Assembly: GCA_032433765.1 (NCBI GenBank)
Contig: JAVIAB010000025.1
Span: forward strand, 39,133,262 to 39,197,261
From: Megaustenia siamemsis
Lineage: Eukaryota; Mollusca; Gastropoda; Stylommatophora; Ariophantidae
Direction: 5' to 3'
DNA: 64,000 nt
Below are positions 1-10,800 of the stretch, piece by piece. The notes below the pieces were generated by a model that made no database searches, was not told the origin of the DNA, and worked only from the letters and a program-made list of their open reading frames with translations. The stretch's first letter is position 1. Every line of letters begins with the position of its first letter. Made by a program: the position numbers and the translations under genes.

Positions 1-153
1 GTTTACAGAAGAATGTTGAGAATACCATGGACAGCTAAGAAGAGTAATGAAAACGTCAACAACAGAAATGATAAATAACTGTCGAGATCGAAAGTTGTGG
101 TGAGACATGATCACCTACGCCAGCAGGCTCGATACTTGATGATGATGATGATG
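1..153 (+). mobile_element. LINE family B, 3' tail with internal deletion
   Basis: Matches the C-terminal end of the fuller copy at 26850-27980 (same strand) and the reverse copies at 13800-14050 and 19278-19815. About 200 bases are missing after position 54, joining the 'RMLRIPW.AKKSNEN' part directly to the 'STTEMIN' part. The element ends in a GAT-rich tail immediately after the stop codon, as in RTE-like LINEs with almost no 3' UTR. Clade assignment is inferred. The copy is dead. Confidence 0.75.
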
Positions 154-1214
154 AATAAACACTAAATAACTTTCAGTAATAATAAACACTAAATAACTTT
201 CAGTAATAATAAACACTAAATAACTTTCAGTAATAATAAACACTAAATTACTTTCAGTAATAATAAACACTAAATAACTTTCAGTAATAATAAACACTAA
301 ATAACTTTTAGTAATAATAAACACTAAATAACTTTCAGTAATAATAAACACTAAATAACTTTCAGTAATAATAAACACTAAATTACTTTCAGTAATAATA
401 AACACTAAATAACTTTCAGTAATAATAAACACTAAATAACTTCCAGTAATAATAAACACTAAATAACTTCCAGTAATAATAAACACTAAATAACTTTCAG
501 TAATAATAAACACTAAATAACTTTCAGTAATAATAAACACTAAATAACTTTCAGTAATAATAAACACTAAATAACTTTCAGTAATAATAAACACTAAATA
601 ACTTTCAGTAATAATAAACACTAAATTACTTTCAGTAATAATAAACACTAAATAACTTTCAGTAATAATAAACACTAAATAACTTTCAGTAATAATAAAC
701 ACTAAATAACTTTCAGTAATAATAAACACTAAATAACTTTCAGTAATAATAAACACTAAATTACTTTCAGTAATAATAAACACTAAATAACTTTCAGTAA
801 TAATAAACACTAAATAACTTTCAGTAATAATAAACACTAAATTACTTTCAGTAATAATAAACACTAAATAACTTTCAGTAATAATAAACACTAAATAACT
901 TTCAGTAATAATAAACACTAAATAACTTTCAGTAATAATAAACACTAAATAACTTTCAGTAATAATAAACACTAAATACTTTCAGTAATAATAAACACTA
1001 AATAACTTTCAGTAATAATAAACACTAAATACTTTCAGTAATAATAAACACTAAATAACTTTCAGTAATAATAAACACTAAATAACTTTCAGTAATAATA
1101 AACACTAAATTACTTTCAGTAATAATAAACACTAAATAACTTTCAGTAATAATAAACACTAAATAACTTTCAGTAATAATAAACACTAAATTACTTTCAG
1201 TAATAATAAACACT
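154..1214. repeat. 27-bp minisatellite, about 39 copies
   Basis: Tandem units of 27 bp (AATAAACACTAAATAACTTT plus CAGTAAT) run without interruption, with rare single-base variants and a few 1-base deletions. The array starts exactly where the (GAT)n tail of the LINE fragment ends. Because 27 is a multiple of three, the minus strand is open and would give a 9-residue repeat; I regard that as non-coding. Confidence 0.97.
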
Positions 1215-1499
1215 GACAGAACTAAAAGTGTATTTTTAGTGTTTAAGTCATCATTTTTTTCTTGAATGATAAATAACACTTTCACACCAACCTTATGGTT
1301 GATGGTTACATGGACACCGAAGGACATAATCACAGATAAAAAAAATATAATCAATATTAAATACTATGCGGAGCCACGAGTAAAGCTGCAGAGGACATGT
1401 AATTTAAACACAAATGGTATGGAGCAGCTAAACTTGTAGAGAGATAGACAAACTACATTTCGGCAAATACTTTCATCAGGTAAAAAAAAAAAAAGAAAT

Positions 1500-1738
1500 A
1501 TAGTAAGATAAAAAATGCGATTTTTGGGCCAAGATAAAAGACACAACAGCCTAATTTGAGTAACCTTGGAGGTGAAAATACAAGATAAAAGAGGCAGAGG
1601 CAGACCAAGACTAACATGGACGAGTAACATCAAAAGATGGACAAGTCAGCCTATGACAACCTGCACCATAAGAGCAAGAGACAGAGTGGAGTGGCCATGG
1701 TAGTCAACCTTCGCGTTGAGATGGCACTCGATGATGAG
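1500..1738 (+). mobile_element. LINE family A, C-terminal tail fragment
   Basis: Carries the recurrent family A tail: a 'FLG(H)VKRHNSL' block, a 'KRGRGRPRLTWTSNIKRWTSQ' block and an 'ARDRVEWRSMVANLR' block, then GATGATGAG. It has frameshifts and an internal base loss in the last block. Related copies lie at 6418-6660, 30260-31905, 47140-47930 and others. 1215-1500 shows no feature I can support. Confidence 0.7.
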
Positions 1739-1807
1739 TAAGATTAACAAATACTATTCCTTTCAACAAAGCCCTCACATATAAGATCTCAACCTACGAA
1801 ATTAAAC

Positions 1808-2028
1808 AAGGGACAAGAGGTAGGGTTCGATCCCAACCGACGGCTTCAGGGTTCACCTAGCCTTAAATGGGTACCGGATTTTTTCTGGGAAAGTAAATCA
1901 GCACGGGCGTAATACCGACCATATTACACCAAAAATCATGTGCTGAAGGTCTGTAAAATGTATGGTCACTAACACCATATTCCCTATACGCTACTTGGCG
2001 TGACGGGTGCTCTTTACTTTTTTTTTTA
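1808..2028 (+). mobile_element. tRNA-derived SINE-1, 5' truncated
   Basis: Lacks the A box but keeps the B box (GGTTCGATCCC) and the family body, ending in TACTTTTTTTTT. Eleven copies of SINE-1 occur in the window. The full unit begins GGAGCCGCGATAGCTCAGTG, has A and B boxes of an RNA polymerase III promoter about 45 bp apart, and is about 255 bp long. Confidence 0.85.
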
Positions 2029-2099
2029 CTACGAAATTAAGTGCTTGGGAAATATAACAAATAACACAAAGATAGATCGAGTAGTCAATGTGAAAATAA

Positions 2100-2420
2100 G
2101 AACAGATCGGCATTTAATTGTGCCTCAAACGCATATACAAACAACAAATGAAATGGTTCGGACACTTGGTAAGTGTGAAACCAGACCAAACAACATCAAG
2201 AACTTTCTGCCTCAAAACATAGACAAAGAGCAAGAGGGAGACCAAGTATGAGATGGATTGACGGAATAAAAAACATAAGCAGGAACCAAAACATTTCTGC
2301 CCTGTCAGCGTCCAGATAGGCTCAAGAATGACACTACATCTAAAAGGGAACTAAAAGAACAAGCAATACGTCTACAGACATTTGATTATATCCACGTCCC
2401 ATTTGACGTACAGGCATCTA
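2100..2420 (+). mobile_element. decayed LINE C-terminal region (unnamed family)
   Basis: Fragments such as 'MKWFGHLV' followed by a basic 'K.K.GRP' like stretch and 'RWIDGIKNI' in shifting frames resemble the C-terminal tail of LINE reverse-transcriptase proteins. No complete frame exists. Assignment rests only on this short pattern. Confidence 0.4.
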
Positions 2421-2616
2421 CTCGCTGGGAGGTTCTGGAACTTACCCCAGTTAAGTCTCGTTTTAATTTTATATATATTTTAGCTTACTAATTATCACAT
2501 ATTTATCTATTTTTATCCTCCGATATCTAGGACATTCTTCTTTCGTTTTATCATTTCATCTCTTATTCCTCTGTTTATTTCTCCTTGATTTACCTGTCAT
2601 GCTCATTCTAGATGTA

Positions 2617-2905
2617 AAAAATAAATTAAAAATTAAAAATTTTTTTTTAAAAATGTAAAGTACCCCCGTCATGCCATGTGGCGTGTAGGGAAATATGGTG
2701 TTAGTGACCCTATATTTTACAGACCTTAAACACATGATTTTTGGAGTAATGTGGTCGGTACTACGTCCGTGCTGTTTTACTTTTCCAGAAAAAAATCCGC
2801 TACCCATTTTAAGGCTGGGTGAACCCGGAAGCCGTCGGTTTGGATCGAACCCTACCCCTAGTCCTTTGTAGTCCAGTTCACTAACCACTGAGCTATCGCG
2901 GCTCC
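2617..2905 (-). mobile_element. SINE-1, full length with 13-bp target duplication
   Basis: A complete reverse-strand SINE-1: A box near 2890, B box near 2850, A/T-rich tail at 2617-2655. It is flanked by a perfect direct repeat CATTCTAGATGTA at 2604-2616 and 2906-2918, showing retroposition into the sequence now at 2600-2920. Confidence 0.92.
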
Positions 2906-3351
2906 CATTCTAGATGTAGTAAAGTTTATTTTTATTTCGTTGTCCGTTTGTGCTGTTCTCGATTTCTGAGGAGGGTCGCATGTAGGCTGAAACGTCAGTA
3001 TTTTGTTGTGTTCCTTCTTTTTTGTAAAGCTGTCACCATACCTTGTTGGAGTGTACGTTACAGCCCACCACTGGCTCCGTTTGTTTGTTTTACTTTCTTC
3101 TGCGACTCTCCAAGGCAACAGCAGATGGACAAAGGAAAGAAAGAATAGGTTACTCTCTCGAGAAGGACGAGAGAACCTCGCCACGCCTCGAGCGTGATGT
3201 AAGGGATTACGGTTTCACTGCCAATGTTATCTCTTGTTGCTGTTACTGTTGGCACATTTCTCGGTAATGTGAGTCTTTTCTTTTTCCTAGAAAAATTTCC
3301 GGTCTCAATTTCAGCCAGGGTCAGTAGTGTAGTGGTAGCGAAGTGGCTGAA

Positions 3352-3386
3352 AAAAAAGGGGGGGGGGTGGAGAGAGAGACAGAGAG
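3352..3386. repeat. purine tract (A/G-rich)
   Basis: A run of A, then G, then GAGA-type sequence. Around it, 2920-3530 has several short overlapping open frames on both strands but none resembles a known protein or shows splice context; I see no supported gene there. Confidence 0.6.
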
Positions 3387-3539
3387 AAGTGAACGTGGAA
3401 AAGGCAGACGAATAATATCAACGCAGAACTGGAATCAACAATCTCCACACACTGAGGGACATATTGGGAAGTGAGCATTTATGGGCGTCTCCAAAGTACA
3501 ATTAGGATGATCCGTCATCAAAACTAGATCCTGTAACTA

Positions 3540-3638
3540 AAAACTAGTACTACTGTACTGTACTAGTACTACTGTACTGTACTAGTACAGTTGTGTACAG
3601 TTGTGTACAGTACAGTACAGTACAGTACAGTATAGTAT
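3540..3638. repeat. GTACT/GTACA simple repeat
   Basis: Short tandem units of CTGTACTAGTA and GTACA. The array is locally self-complementary because GTAC is palindromic. It abuts the truncated SINE-1 that follows. Confidence 0.85.
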
Positions 3639-3639
3639 A

Positions 3640-3857
3640 GGAAAATATGGTGTTAGTGACCCTATATTTTACAGACCTTCAGCACATGATTTTTGGGGTA
3701 ATGTGGTCGGTATTACGCCCGTGCTGCTTTACTTTCCCAGAAAAAAATCCGGTACCCATTTAAGGCTAGGTGAACCCGGAAGCCGTCGGTTAGGATCGAA
3801 CCCTACCCCTTGTCCTTTGTAGTCCAGTTCACTAACCACTGAGCTATCGCGGCTCCC
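3640..3857 (-). mobile_element. SINE-1, 3' truncated
   Basis: Reverse-strand copy with intact A box (GATAGCTCAGTGG near 3845) and B box, but lacking the last ~30 bp and tail at its 3' end where it meets the GTACA repeat. Confidence 0.88.
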
Positions 3858-4935
3858 ATATTTACAGTGCTCATTACATAATATTGTTTTTGCAGTGTGC
3901 ATTACATAATAGTGTTTTTGCAGTGTTTTTACATTATATTTTTGCTGTGTTTATTACATAACGTTTTTGCAGTGTTCATTTCCTAATATTCTTGCAATGT
4001 TAATTACGTAATATTTTTGCAGTGATTATTACATAATGTTTTTGCAATGTTTATTACATAATATTTTTGCAGTGTTCATTACATTTTTGCAGTGTTCATT
4101 ACATTTTTGCAGTGTTTACTACATATTTTTGCAGTGTTTACTACATATTTTTGCAGTGTTTATTACATATTTTTTGCAGTGTTCATTACATAATTTTTGC
4201 AGTGATTGTCACCTAATATTTTTGCTGTGTTTATTACATAATAATATTTTTGCAGTGTTCATTACCTAATATTTTTGCAGTGTTCATTACCTAATATTTT
4301 GGCAGTGTTTATTACATAATGTTTTTGCAATGTTCATGACATATTTGTGCAGTGTTTATTACATAATAATGTTTCCGCAGTGTTCATTCCCTAATATTTT
4401 TGCAGTAAGTAAAGTAAAGTACCTCCGTCACACCAAGTGGCGTATAGGGAATATGGTGTTAGTGACCCTATATTTTACAGACCTTCAGCACATGATTTTT
4501 GGGGTAATGTGGTCAGTATTACGCCCGTGATGCTTTACTTTCCCAGAAAAAAATCCGGTACCCATTTAAGGCTGGGTGAACCCGGAAGCCGTCGGTTGGG
4601 ATCGAACCCTACCCCTTGTCCGTGGTAGTCCAGTTCACTAACCACTGAGCTATCGCGGCTCCCTTAATTTTGCAGTGCTAATTACATATTTTTGCAATGT
4701 TCATTACATATTTGTGCAGTGTTTATTACATATTTGTGCAGTGTTTATTACATAATGTTTTTTGCAGTGTTCATTACCTAATATTTGTGCAGTGTTTATT
4801 ACCTAATATTTTTTCAATGTTCATTACATAATAATTATTTTGCAGTGTTCATTACATAATAATTGTTCTGTAGTGTTTATTATATAATATTTTTGCAGTG
4901 TTAATTGCATACTGTACTTCATGTGTAGTGTATAG
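3858..4935. repeat. degenerate ~27-bp tandem array, split by a SINE
   Basis: Variable units of TTTTTGCAGTG(T)TCATTAC plus ATAATA, 20-29 bp long, about 35 in all, with many single-base and short indel differences. SINE-1 at 4410-4663 splits the array, so the array is older than that insertion. It ends about 80 bp before the first galactosyltransferase exon. Confidence 0.92.
4410..4663 (-). mobile_element. SINE-1 inside the minisatellite
   Basis: Near full-length reverse-strand copy, ending at the GGGAGCC head at 4657-4663. Inserted between two units of the surrounding array. Confidence 0.9.
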
Positions 4936-5016
4936 ACTGTTAATGAGTTGTTCATACATAATGTATGTTCTTGTGTTCAGCAAGTGATTTTGAAATCCAA
5001 AAGTTCTTGTTGCCAG

Positions 5017-5139
5017 TTTGCCTTACAAGAGCTATTTTGGTGGAGTGGTTGGTTTCACTCCCCAACAGTACCTGGACATCAATGGTAACTCAAACCTTTA
5101 CTTCGGCTGGGGAGCAGAAGACGACGACTTGATCTACAG
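5017..5139 (+). CDS. beta-1,4-galactosyltransferase family, internal exon (catalytic core)
   Basis: Part of a Golgi type II glycosyltransferase that moves galactose from UDP-Gal to a terminal GlcNAc. The exon follows an acceptor (TTGTTGCCAG) and ends at donor AG|GTTAGA, leaving phase 2. It encodes the family signature '[19 protein letters not shown]' and then '[15 protein letters not shown]'. The WGxEDDD block holds the catalytic acid and substrate-binding tryptophan of the family. The Tyr of 'SYFGGV' corresponds to the residue (Tyr289 of bovine B4GALT1) whose replacement by Leu/Ile favours GalNAc, so a galactose donor is predicted. Earlier exons (stem, DVD motif) lie before the window. Spliced partners are at 6714, 11836 and probably 14554, with consistent phases. 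Gal versus other donors remains inference. Confidence 0.9.
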
Positions 5140-5149
5140 GTTAGAGAGT

Positions 5150-5990
5150 GGGTTGGTGGACGGATATGTGTGTGTGGATAGGTGGATGTAAGAGTGTACA
5201 GATAGGAGTGTAGGTGAGTGGATTGGTGAGTAGATAGGTGGATGTGTGATAGAGTGATTGGGTGGATGAATGGGTGAGTGGAAGAGTGTATGGGTGGATG
5301 GATGGGTGAGTGGAAGAGTGTATGGGTGGATGGATGGATGGGTGAGTGGAAGAGTGTATGGGTGGATGGATGGGTGAGTGGAAGAGTGTATGGGTGGATG
5401 GATGGGTGAGTAGAAGAGTGTATGGGTGGATGGATGGATGGGTGAGTGGAAGAGTGTATGGGTGGATGGATGGGTGAGGGGAAGAGTGTATGGGTGGATG
5501 GATAGGTGAGTGGAGGAGTGTATGGGTGGAAATATGGATATATAGGTGAGTTGGTGGGTGAGTAGATAGGTGGATGGATGAATGTGTGAATGAGTGGGTG
5601 GGTGAATAGAATTATAGATCGATGTATGAACGAGTGGGCGGATGGATGTGTGGCAGAGTGGATGGGTGGGCGGGTGGGTGTGTGGCAGAGTGGGTGGGTG
5701 GGCGGGTGGGTGTGTGGCAGAGCGGGTGGGTTGGCGGGTGGGTGTGTGGCAGAGTGGGTGGGTGGGTGGTGGATGTGTGGCAGAGTGGGCGGGTGGGCGG
5801 GTGGATATGTGGCAGAGCGGATGGGTGGGCGTGTGGGTGTGTGGCAGAACGGATGGGTGGGCGTGTGGCAGAGTGGGCGGGTGGATGGGTGGGCGGGTGG
5901 CAGAGTGGATGGATGGGCGTGCGTGTGGGTGTGTGGCAGAGTGGATGAATGGGCGGGCGGGTGGGTGTATAACAGAGTGGATGGCGAAAG
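5150..5990. repeat. G-rich, C-poor intronic minisatellite (GGGTGGATGGATG type)
   Basis: About 840 bp of units such as GTGGATGGATGGGTGAGTGG and, further on, GTGGCAGAGTGGGTGGGTGG. One strand is almost free of C in the first half. It begins ~10 bases after the splice donor of the exon at 5017-5139. Long open frames on both strands (for example a Pro/His/Ser/Thr-rich one on the minus strand) are read-through of the repeat, not genes. Confidence 0.95.
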
Positions 5991-6044
5991 CAAAAAGAAA
6001 AACTCACAACATCACACGATTTCTCTTTTCCATACTTCATTCGT

Positions 6045-6125
6045 TTCTTCTTTTTCTAAGCGTTCACCCGTTAAATGATCATGGATGCGTTGTGTCGCTA
6101 GTTTACTACAGAGCAGCCATATCTG
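6045..6125 (+). repeat. dispersed repeat, partner at 63425-63510
   Basis: Shares blocks TTTCTTC, GCGTTCACC(C/G)GTTAA and TGCGTTGTGTCGCTA with 63425-63510 on the same strand. Function and family unknown. Confidence 0.45.
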
Positions 6126-6278
6126 CGCCTCTCGACCCGACACATCCGTCTTCGACATGGATTGGTAGATTTGCTTACCAGTAACTTAATTTTCTTAGAG
6201 ACAGATTTTTTCAGACAGGCCGTGGTGAATGCGAAACTCTGCATAGGACATGCGACCTGATGATGATTTTTGTATATT

Positions 6279-6405
6279 GTATATAACAATCTGAAGTTAT
6301 TACTTATCAGTTATTTACTTTATATATAACAATCTGAAGCTATTACTTATCAGTTATTTACTTTATATATAACAATCTAAAGCTATTACTTATCAGTTAT
6401 TTACC
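6279..6405. repeat. 43-bp tandem repeat, 3 copies
   Basis: Three direct copies of TATATAACAATCTGAAG followed by TATTACTTATCAGTTATTTA, with two substitutions. Intronic. Confidence 0.9.
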
Positions 6406-6417
6406 ATTTACACAATT

Positions 6418-6660
6418 AGAACAAGACATGGAATTTTTGGGGCATGTTAAAAGACACAACAGCCTAATAAAAGTAATATTGGAAGGGAAAATACAAGGTA
6501 AAAGAGGCAGAGGCAGACCAAGACTAACATGGACGAGTAACATCAAAAGATGGACAAGTCAACCTATGACAATCTGCACCATCAAAGCAAGAGACAGAGT
6601 GGAATGGCGTTCCATGGTAGCCAACCTTCGATGCAAAGACGGCACTCGATGATGATGATG
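6418..6660 (+). mobile_element. LINE family A tail, open frame 6428-6652
   Basis: The best-preserved family A C-terminus: 74 codons with 'EFLGHVKRHNSLIKVILEGK', the basic 'RGRGRPRLTW' stretch and 'RDRVEWRSMVANLRCKDGTR', stop inside a (GAT)n tail. Such a tail with essentially no 3' UTR is typical of RTE-like LINEs. The reverse-transcriptase part is missing, so this is a 5'-truncated insertion in the galactosyltransferase intron. Confidence 0.8.
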
Positions 6661-6713
6661 ATGATTTACCATGTCACCTCCAATCAATAATTTTTACTTT
6701 GTCTTTTCTTCAG

Positions 6714-6818
6714 GACAGTGAGTCGTGGCTATTACATCAGTCGCTACACGCTACACACATCACGCTACGATATGATTACACACGACCGAGACCCTGGCAA
6801 TGAGATTAATCCCTACAG
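6714..6818 (+). CDS. beta-1,4-galactosyltransferase family, next exon
   Basis: Bounded by acceptor TTTCTTCAG and donor AG|GTAAAA. Joined in phase 2 to the exon at 5017-5139, it reads 'R-TVSRGYYISRY...RYDMITHDRDPGNEINPYR'. This aligns with the family segment after the EDDD motif, where the His of 'MI.H' is a metal ligand and 'RD..NE.NP.R' is conserved. The exon again ends in phase 2, matching the acceptor at 11836. The intron between holds the G-rich array and a LINE tail. Confidence 0.9.
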
Positions 6819-7155
6819 GTAAAAAACTATCTACCTTTCGTTCACCTGAAGTATTGTCTATATCTGCAATGTCGTTTCCTGTATAAATTTTACTGTCTTT
6901 TGTAATTCTTGCAGTGGCGCATATAGTTTTGTCTGTAGTGTTGTATCTATGGACCAATGGATTTTCCTCAGTCTACTAGCATTCAGTGCAGCGTACAGGT
7001 AACATAACTGATGTACATCTAGCACTACTTTCCTAAGGTAAATTATCGGACAACTTTTAATAATAATCTTTAAGACCCCAGTAACGATGTCAGCGGTACT
7101 CGCGAAGTCCTATTTTACCAAGCCAACGATACCATGGTAGTTTTTTCACATCATC

Positions 7156-8045
7156 ATCATTGAGTGCTGTCTCCGCATCGAAGGTTGGCTATCATGGCGC
7201 GCCATTCCACTCTGTCTCTTGCTTTGATGGTGCAGGTTGTCATAGGCCAGGGCCGTCTTTACACCATTTTGGGCCCCTGGGCAAAGAAAGAGTGCTACCC
7301 CCCCCCCCCCCCCCCCGCAGGAATAAAAAATAAATGGTAGATAATATTAAAAATGATGTATAATATACTAATTTCAACAAAATTGTTGTTAAAACATGCC
7401 GTACAGCTGCAACTATAATCAACATTAAACATGAAAAACAGAGAAAATAGATTTTATTTGCATGTTTTATAGTATTACACATGATGTTTACAAAAACAAA
7501 AAAGTGTACACACAAAAACAGATATTTACATATGTTTTTTTTTAAATAATGAGCACCATAACATATTACATCTATTACACAAGGTCAAAATCCTGAACAA
7601 TTGAGGGCACGATGAACTTCTGTCTGAACTGCGGTTAACTTCGACCAGGAATAAAAACTTGGATATCCAAATTTAATGAGGGGCCCCCAGGCACGGCTTA
7701 TAGACATAGAGGGCCGGAGAGCGAGTTGGAAGTAATTGATAAACTGAAATGGCCCGTTCGCATATAAACACAAAATTATGAGATTTTTTATAAAATAATA
7801 CTAAATTTTATACGGGTTTTCCGAAACCCTACAACATATTCGCATGGGGCCCCTATGATCGTGTGCCCCCGGGCAAATGCCCAACGGGCTTATGGGTTAA
7901 GACGGCCCTGTCATAGGCTGATCTGTCCATATTTCGATGTTACTAGCTCATGTTAGTCTTGGTCTGCCTCTTTTACCTTGTATTTCCCCTTCCAAAATTC
8001 TTTTAGTAGGCTGTTGTGTCTTTTAACATGGCCCAAAATTAGAAT
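7156..8045 (-). mobile_element. LINE family A tail, interrupted by a hAT element
   Basis: Reverse-strand family A tail at 7156-7247 and 7919-8045, beginning on the plus strand with the (CATCAT) tail and 'TGCTGTCTCCGCATCGAAGG'. The reading resumes exactly after the insertion at 7248-7910 and its duplicated target. Confidence 0.82.
7248..7910. mobile_element. non-autonomous hAT DNA transposon (663 bp)
   Basis: Ends are perfect inverted repeats CAGGGCCGTCTT...AAGACGGCCCTG. The flanks carry an exact 8-bp duplication TCATAGGC (7240-7247 and 7911-7918), the size made by hAT transposases. Inside are a C homopolymer, GGGCCCC-type blocks near both ends and no transposase frame. It sits within a LINE copy in the galactosyltransferase intron, so it is younger than both. 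Confidence 0.93.
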
Positions 8046-8154
8046 TTCAGTCACATATGCGTGCTAAACTTTAGTAGCGTGTTATCAAGAGATTCAACTC
8101 TAATATAATTACTCGTCTTGTGGCAAAGCTAGAATGATGTCCCTTGTGTTATAT

Positions 8155-8740
8155 TGTTCACATGATCATCGTGTGCCATATCGGTTACGTAGGCGATCAT
8201 GTCTTTCCACATTTCCCTATCTACAGTGCATCGTATCATTTCTGTTGACTGTTTTCCATGCCATGACAACAAGCTAGCCAGTATCTTCTCTCTTTGTCGT
8301 CCACGATCTCTCTTTCCCTGTATCTTGCCAATGGTAGTAAGGTATTCCAACTTTCCTCTTCTCGTGTATCCGATAAATGTCGATTGTTTCTTTCTCATGT
8401 TTCTGAGGAGCTCCCTTTTTGTGTTGGCCTCTTTGAGAATTTCCTCGTTGGTCTTTTTAGCTGTCCAGGGAACTCAGCATTCTTCTCAGAATTCCAATTT
8501 CTGTGACCTCTAATCGTCTTTTCATGTATTTGTCTGCTGTCCATGATTCGTTTCAATAGGTCAGAATTGGCTCTACAGAACATTGTCGAACTGTCTTTCT
8601 TACTTCTATTGACATAGACTTGTTGCTTAAGACATTTTAAGCTAGTCTGCTTTTTATTTATATGGTGTATTTTCCGTCTGATGTTATTATTGTGCCCTAG
8701 TAATTGAACTACGAACTTTGATTGTGTAGGACTAGTAGTT
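8155..8740 (-). mobile_element. LINE family C, C-terminal portion
   Basis: Reverse-strand fragment encoding, in broken frames, 'KLEYLTTIGKIQGKRDRGRQ', 'WHGKQSTEMIRC' and 'MWKDMIAYVTDMAHDD', ending in the ATGATCATCG tail. Same family as 61890-62860 (-) and 62965-63135 (+). No intact polymerase. Confidence 0.75.
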
Positions 8741-8824
8741 TTAATAACCTGGTGATAAAATATTGGGATTATGTAACATTCTTAGTGGCAACAACAAAAT
8801 GACGTTTTTTTTTCTAAAATTATT

Positions 8825-8936
8825 GGTTATTACTTTTTTTCTTATATTTCACTTTTTTTCTTATATTTCACTTTTTTTCTTATATTTCACTTTTTTTCTT
8901 ATATTTCACTTTTTTTCTTATATTTCACTTTTTTTC
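8825..8936. repeat. 19-bp tandem repeat, about 6 copies
   Basis: Near-identical units CTTTTTTTCTTATATTTCA. Intronic. Confidence 0.95.
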
Positions 8937-8989
8937 ACAATATTTTTGGTGGCTATGAAACTATTTCCTTTCCCTTTCATGTGACGCCT

Positions 8990-9290
8990 AAAACATATGG
9001 CCGTGACTTGTATTAACTAAAATATGACATTTATTGCCGTAACTTGTATTAACTAAAATATGGCATTTATTGCCGTAACTTGTATTAACTAAAATATGGC
9101 ATTTATTGCCGTGACTTGTATTAACTAAAATATGACATTTATTGCCGTGACTTGTATTAACTAAAATATGACATTTATTGCCGTAACTTGTATTAACTAA
9201 AATATGACATTTATTGCCGTAACTTGTATTAACTAAAATATGACATTTATTGCCGTGACTTGTATTCACCAAAATATGACATTTATTGCA
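8990..9290. repeat. 36-bp minisatellite, about 8 copies
   Basis: Units of TGCCGT(A/G)ACTTGTATTAACT followed by AAAATATG(A/G)CATTTAT. The G/A and A/G alternation gives a few unit types in a non-random order. The minus-strand 12-residue open frame is an artefact of the 36-bp period. Confidence 0.96.
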
Positions 9291-9404
9291 AGAAGTATTT
9301 TTTAGAAAAAATATATTGAGAGGAATAATGGTGGTTTTAAAGGGATGAGCATTACACGCTCAAATGTAATCGTCAAAGAAGCAGATAAAATAACAGGCGG
9401 TAAA

Positions 9405-9650
9405 GGCATAAAGTAGAGAATAGTGACACTGTGACCTTCCAAGCATGTCGTAAGAGGCGACTAAGGAGGTTTATCGATGGCTTGACAAGCTGTCATTGTA
9501 AAAAGTATTGTTATGGAAACAGAGCCATAGATTTTAGAATTGGCGATCGCTGCAATATGTGCTATTTTGGCATGCAAGGTTTCTGCTTTTGAGATTGTGG
9601 TTCTGCCCTATGTGCCGTCTTCGGCTCGAAAGGACAATAGATAGATAGAA
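9405..9650 (+). mobile_element. dispersed repeat family D (tail AATAGATAGATAG)
   Basis: About 235 bp almost identical, in reverse, to 61384-61630: shared blocks GTGACACTGTGACCTTCCA, GTCGTAAGAGGCGACTAAGG and TGCCGTCTTCGGCTCGAAAG. Both end in a short (ATAG)n tail, which suggests a retroposon 3' end. No family name recognised. Confidence 0.7.
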
Positions 9651-9924
9651 AGGCATAAAGATGCATGAAGACGTATAGAATTGCGAAGCTGCTGTAAAGC
9701 TGATGATGATAATGAAAATTTAAAAAAAGGAAAAAGTATGAAACAGCTTTACGTCGGTGAGAAACAAAACAAAAGTAAAACGACGGTACGGCCAAGAAGT
9801 CCTTCAGCTGGATCAACAAATAAACAACAATATAAAAATATATAAGGAAATGTTAAATGAGCAGTCGGTGCAAAGTGACAGGAAAGGTCAAGACATATGT
9901 GTGATACTTTGTGTTTGTACATGC

Positions 9925-10195
9925 AACCAGAGTTGTACTTACAACCAGAGTCGTACTTACAACCAGAGTCGTACTTACAACCAGAGTCGTACTTACAACC
10001 AGAGTCGTACTTACAACCAGAGTCGTACTTACAACCAGAGTCGTACTTACAACCAGAGTCGTACTTACAACCAGAGTCGTACTTACAACCAGAGTCGTAC
10101 TTACAACCAGAGTCGTACTTACAACCAGAGTCGTACTTACAACCAGAGTCGTACTTACAATCAGAGTCGTAACAATCAGAGTCGTACTTACAATT
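9925..10195. repeat. 18-bp minisatellite, about 15 copies
   Basis: Units CAGAGTCGTACTTACAAC, very uniform, with a 3-base interruption near 10165. Open in several frames on both strands because the period is a multiple of three; not considered coding. Confidence 0.97.
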
Positions 10196-10254
10196 GTAAG
10201 GAGGGGAATTGCGCGAGGACGTATGTCTGACATGGTATACTTTATCAAGACACC

Positions 10255-10800
10255 AAACAAAGATGTATTCTTCGTCTGCTGCAATCATGGCTCATTCAGA
10301 CTAGGACTCCGGACTCTCCTATGAAGGCAGCTGTCTGTTTACGTGATTCGGTTGCCCCGTATAGTTTCTCTTCCAGGGAGGTGGGTGTGGACCACATTGT
10401 CCTTCTCAGGTCTGTGTACTGGGGGCAATCCTGTAGAACATGTTTTGTTGTCATGTTATCTAGTGCACAGTGGCATTGGCTGGTTGTTCATATTTTGAGT
10501 TTGGTGAATAAGTAGTTTCTCTTTCTGTTGTGGCCAGTGCGTAGGCAAAGTATGATGACTTGATCTCTCCTTGATAATTGGAGGTATCCATTCATCTGGT
10601 TATACTTTTGGTGTTCTTGTTTCCATTTTTCATGATACAGGCCTTTGATGATGGATTTGGCTTCATCATTGCTGACCAGATGGTTCTCTTGTGGTATCTT
10701 CCTCCCTCCTTAACTAGATTGTCTGCACGTTCGTTTCCGTATATATTTCAATGTGATGGTATCCACTGGATGACCACTCTCTGGAAGTTATTGCACACAC
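10255..10800 (-). mobile_element. LINE 3' end with decayed RNase H domain
   Basis: Reverse strand near 10770-10690 reads 'VVIQWIPSH.NIYGNERADNLVKEGG', with a stop in place of one residue. This is the conserved core of an RNase H domain (SH...GNE.AD) found after the polymerase in I/R1/Jockey-type LINEs. Towards 10260 it resembles the C-terminal tail also seen at 20906-20980. Several stops and frameshifts: a dead copy. Confidence 0.65.

Noticed and set aside
115..972. Long minus-strand frame with a 9-residue repeat
   Set aside because: It is the 27-bp minisatellite read through; period divisible by three and no stop in the unit.
5079..5993. 304-codon Pro/His/Ser/Thr-rich frame and several opposing Trp/Gly-rich frames
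   Set aside because: Translation of the G-rich intronic minisatellite on either strand.
9749..10324. Multiple Tyr/Cys/Arg repeat frames on both strands
   Set aside because: 18-bp array read-through.
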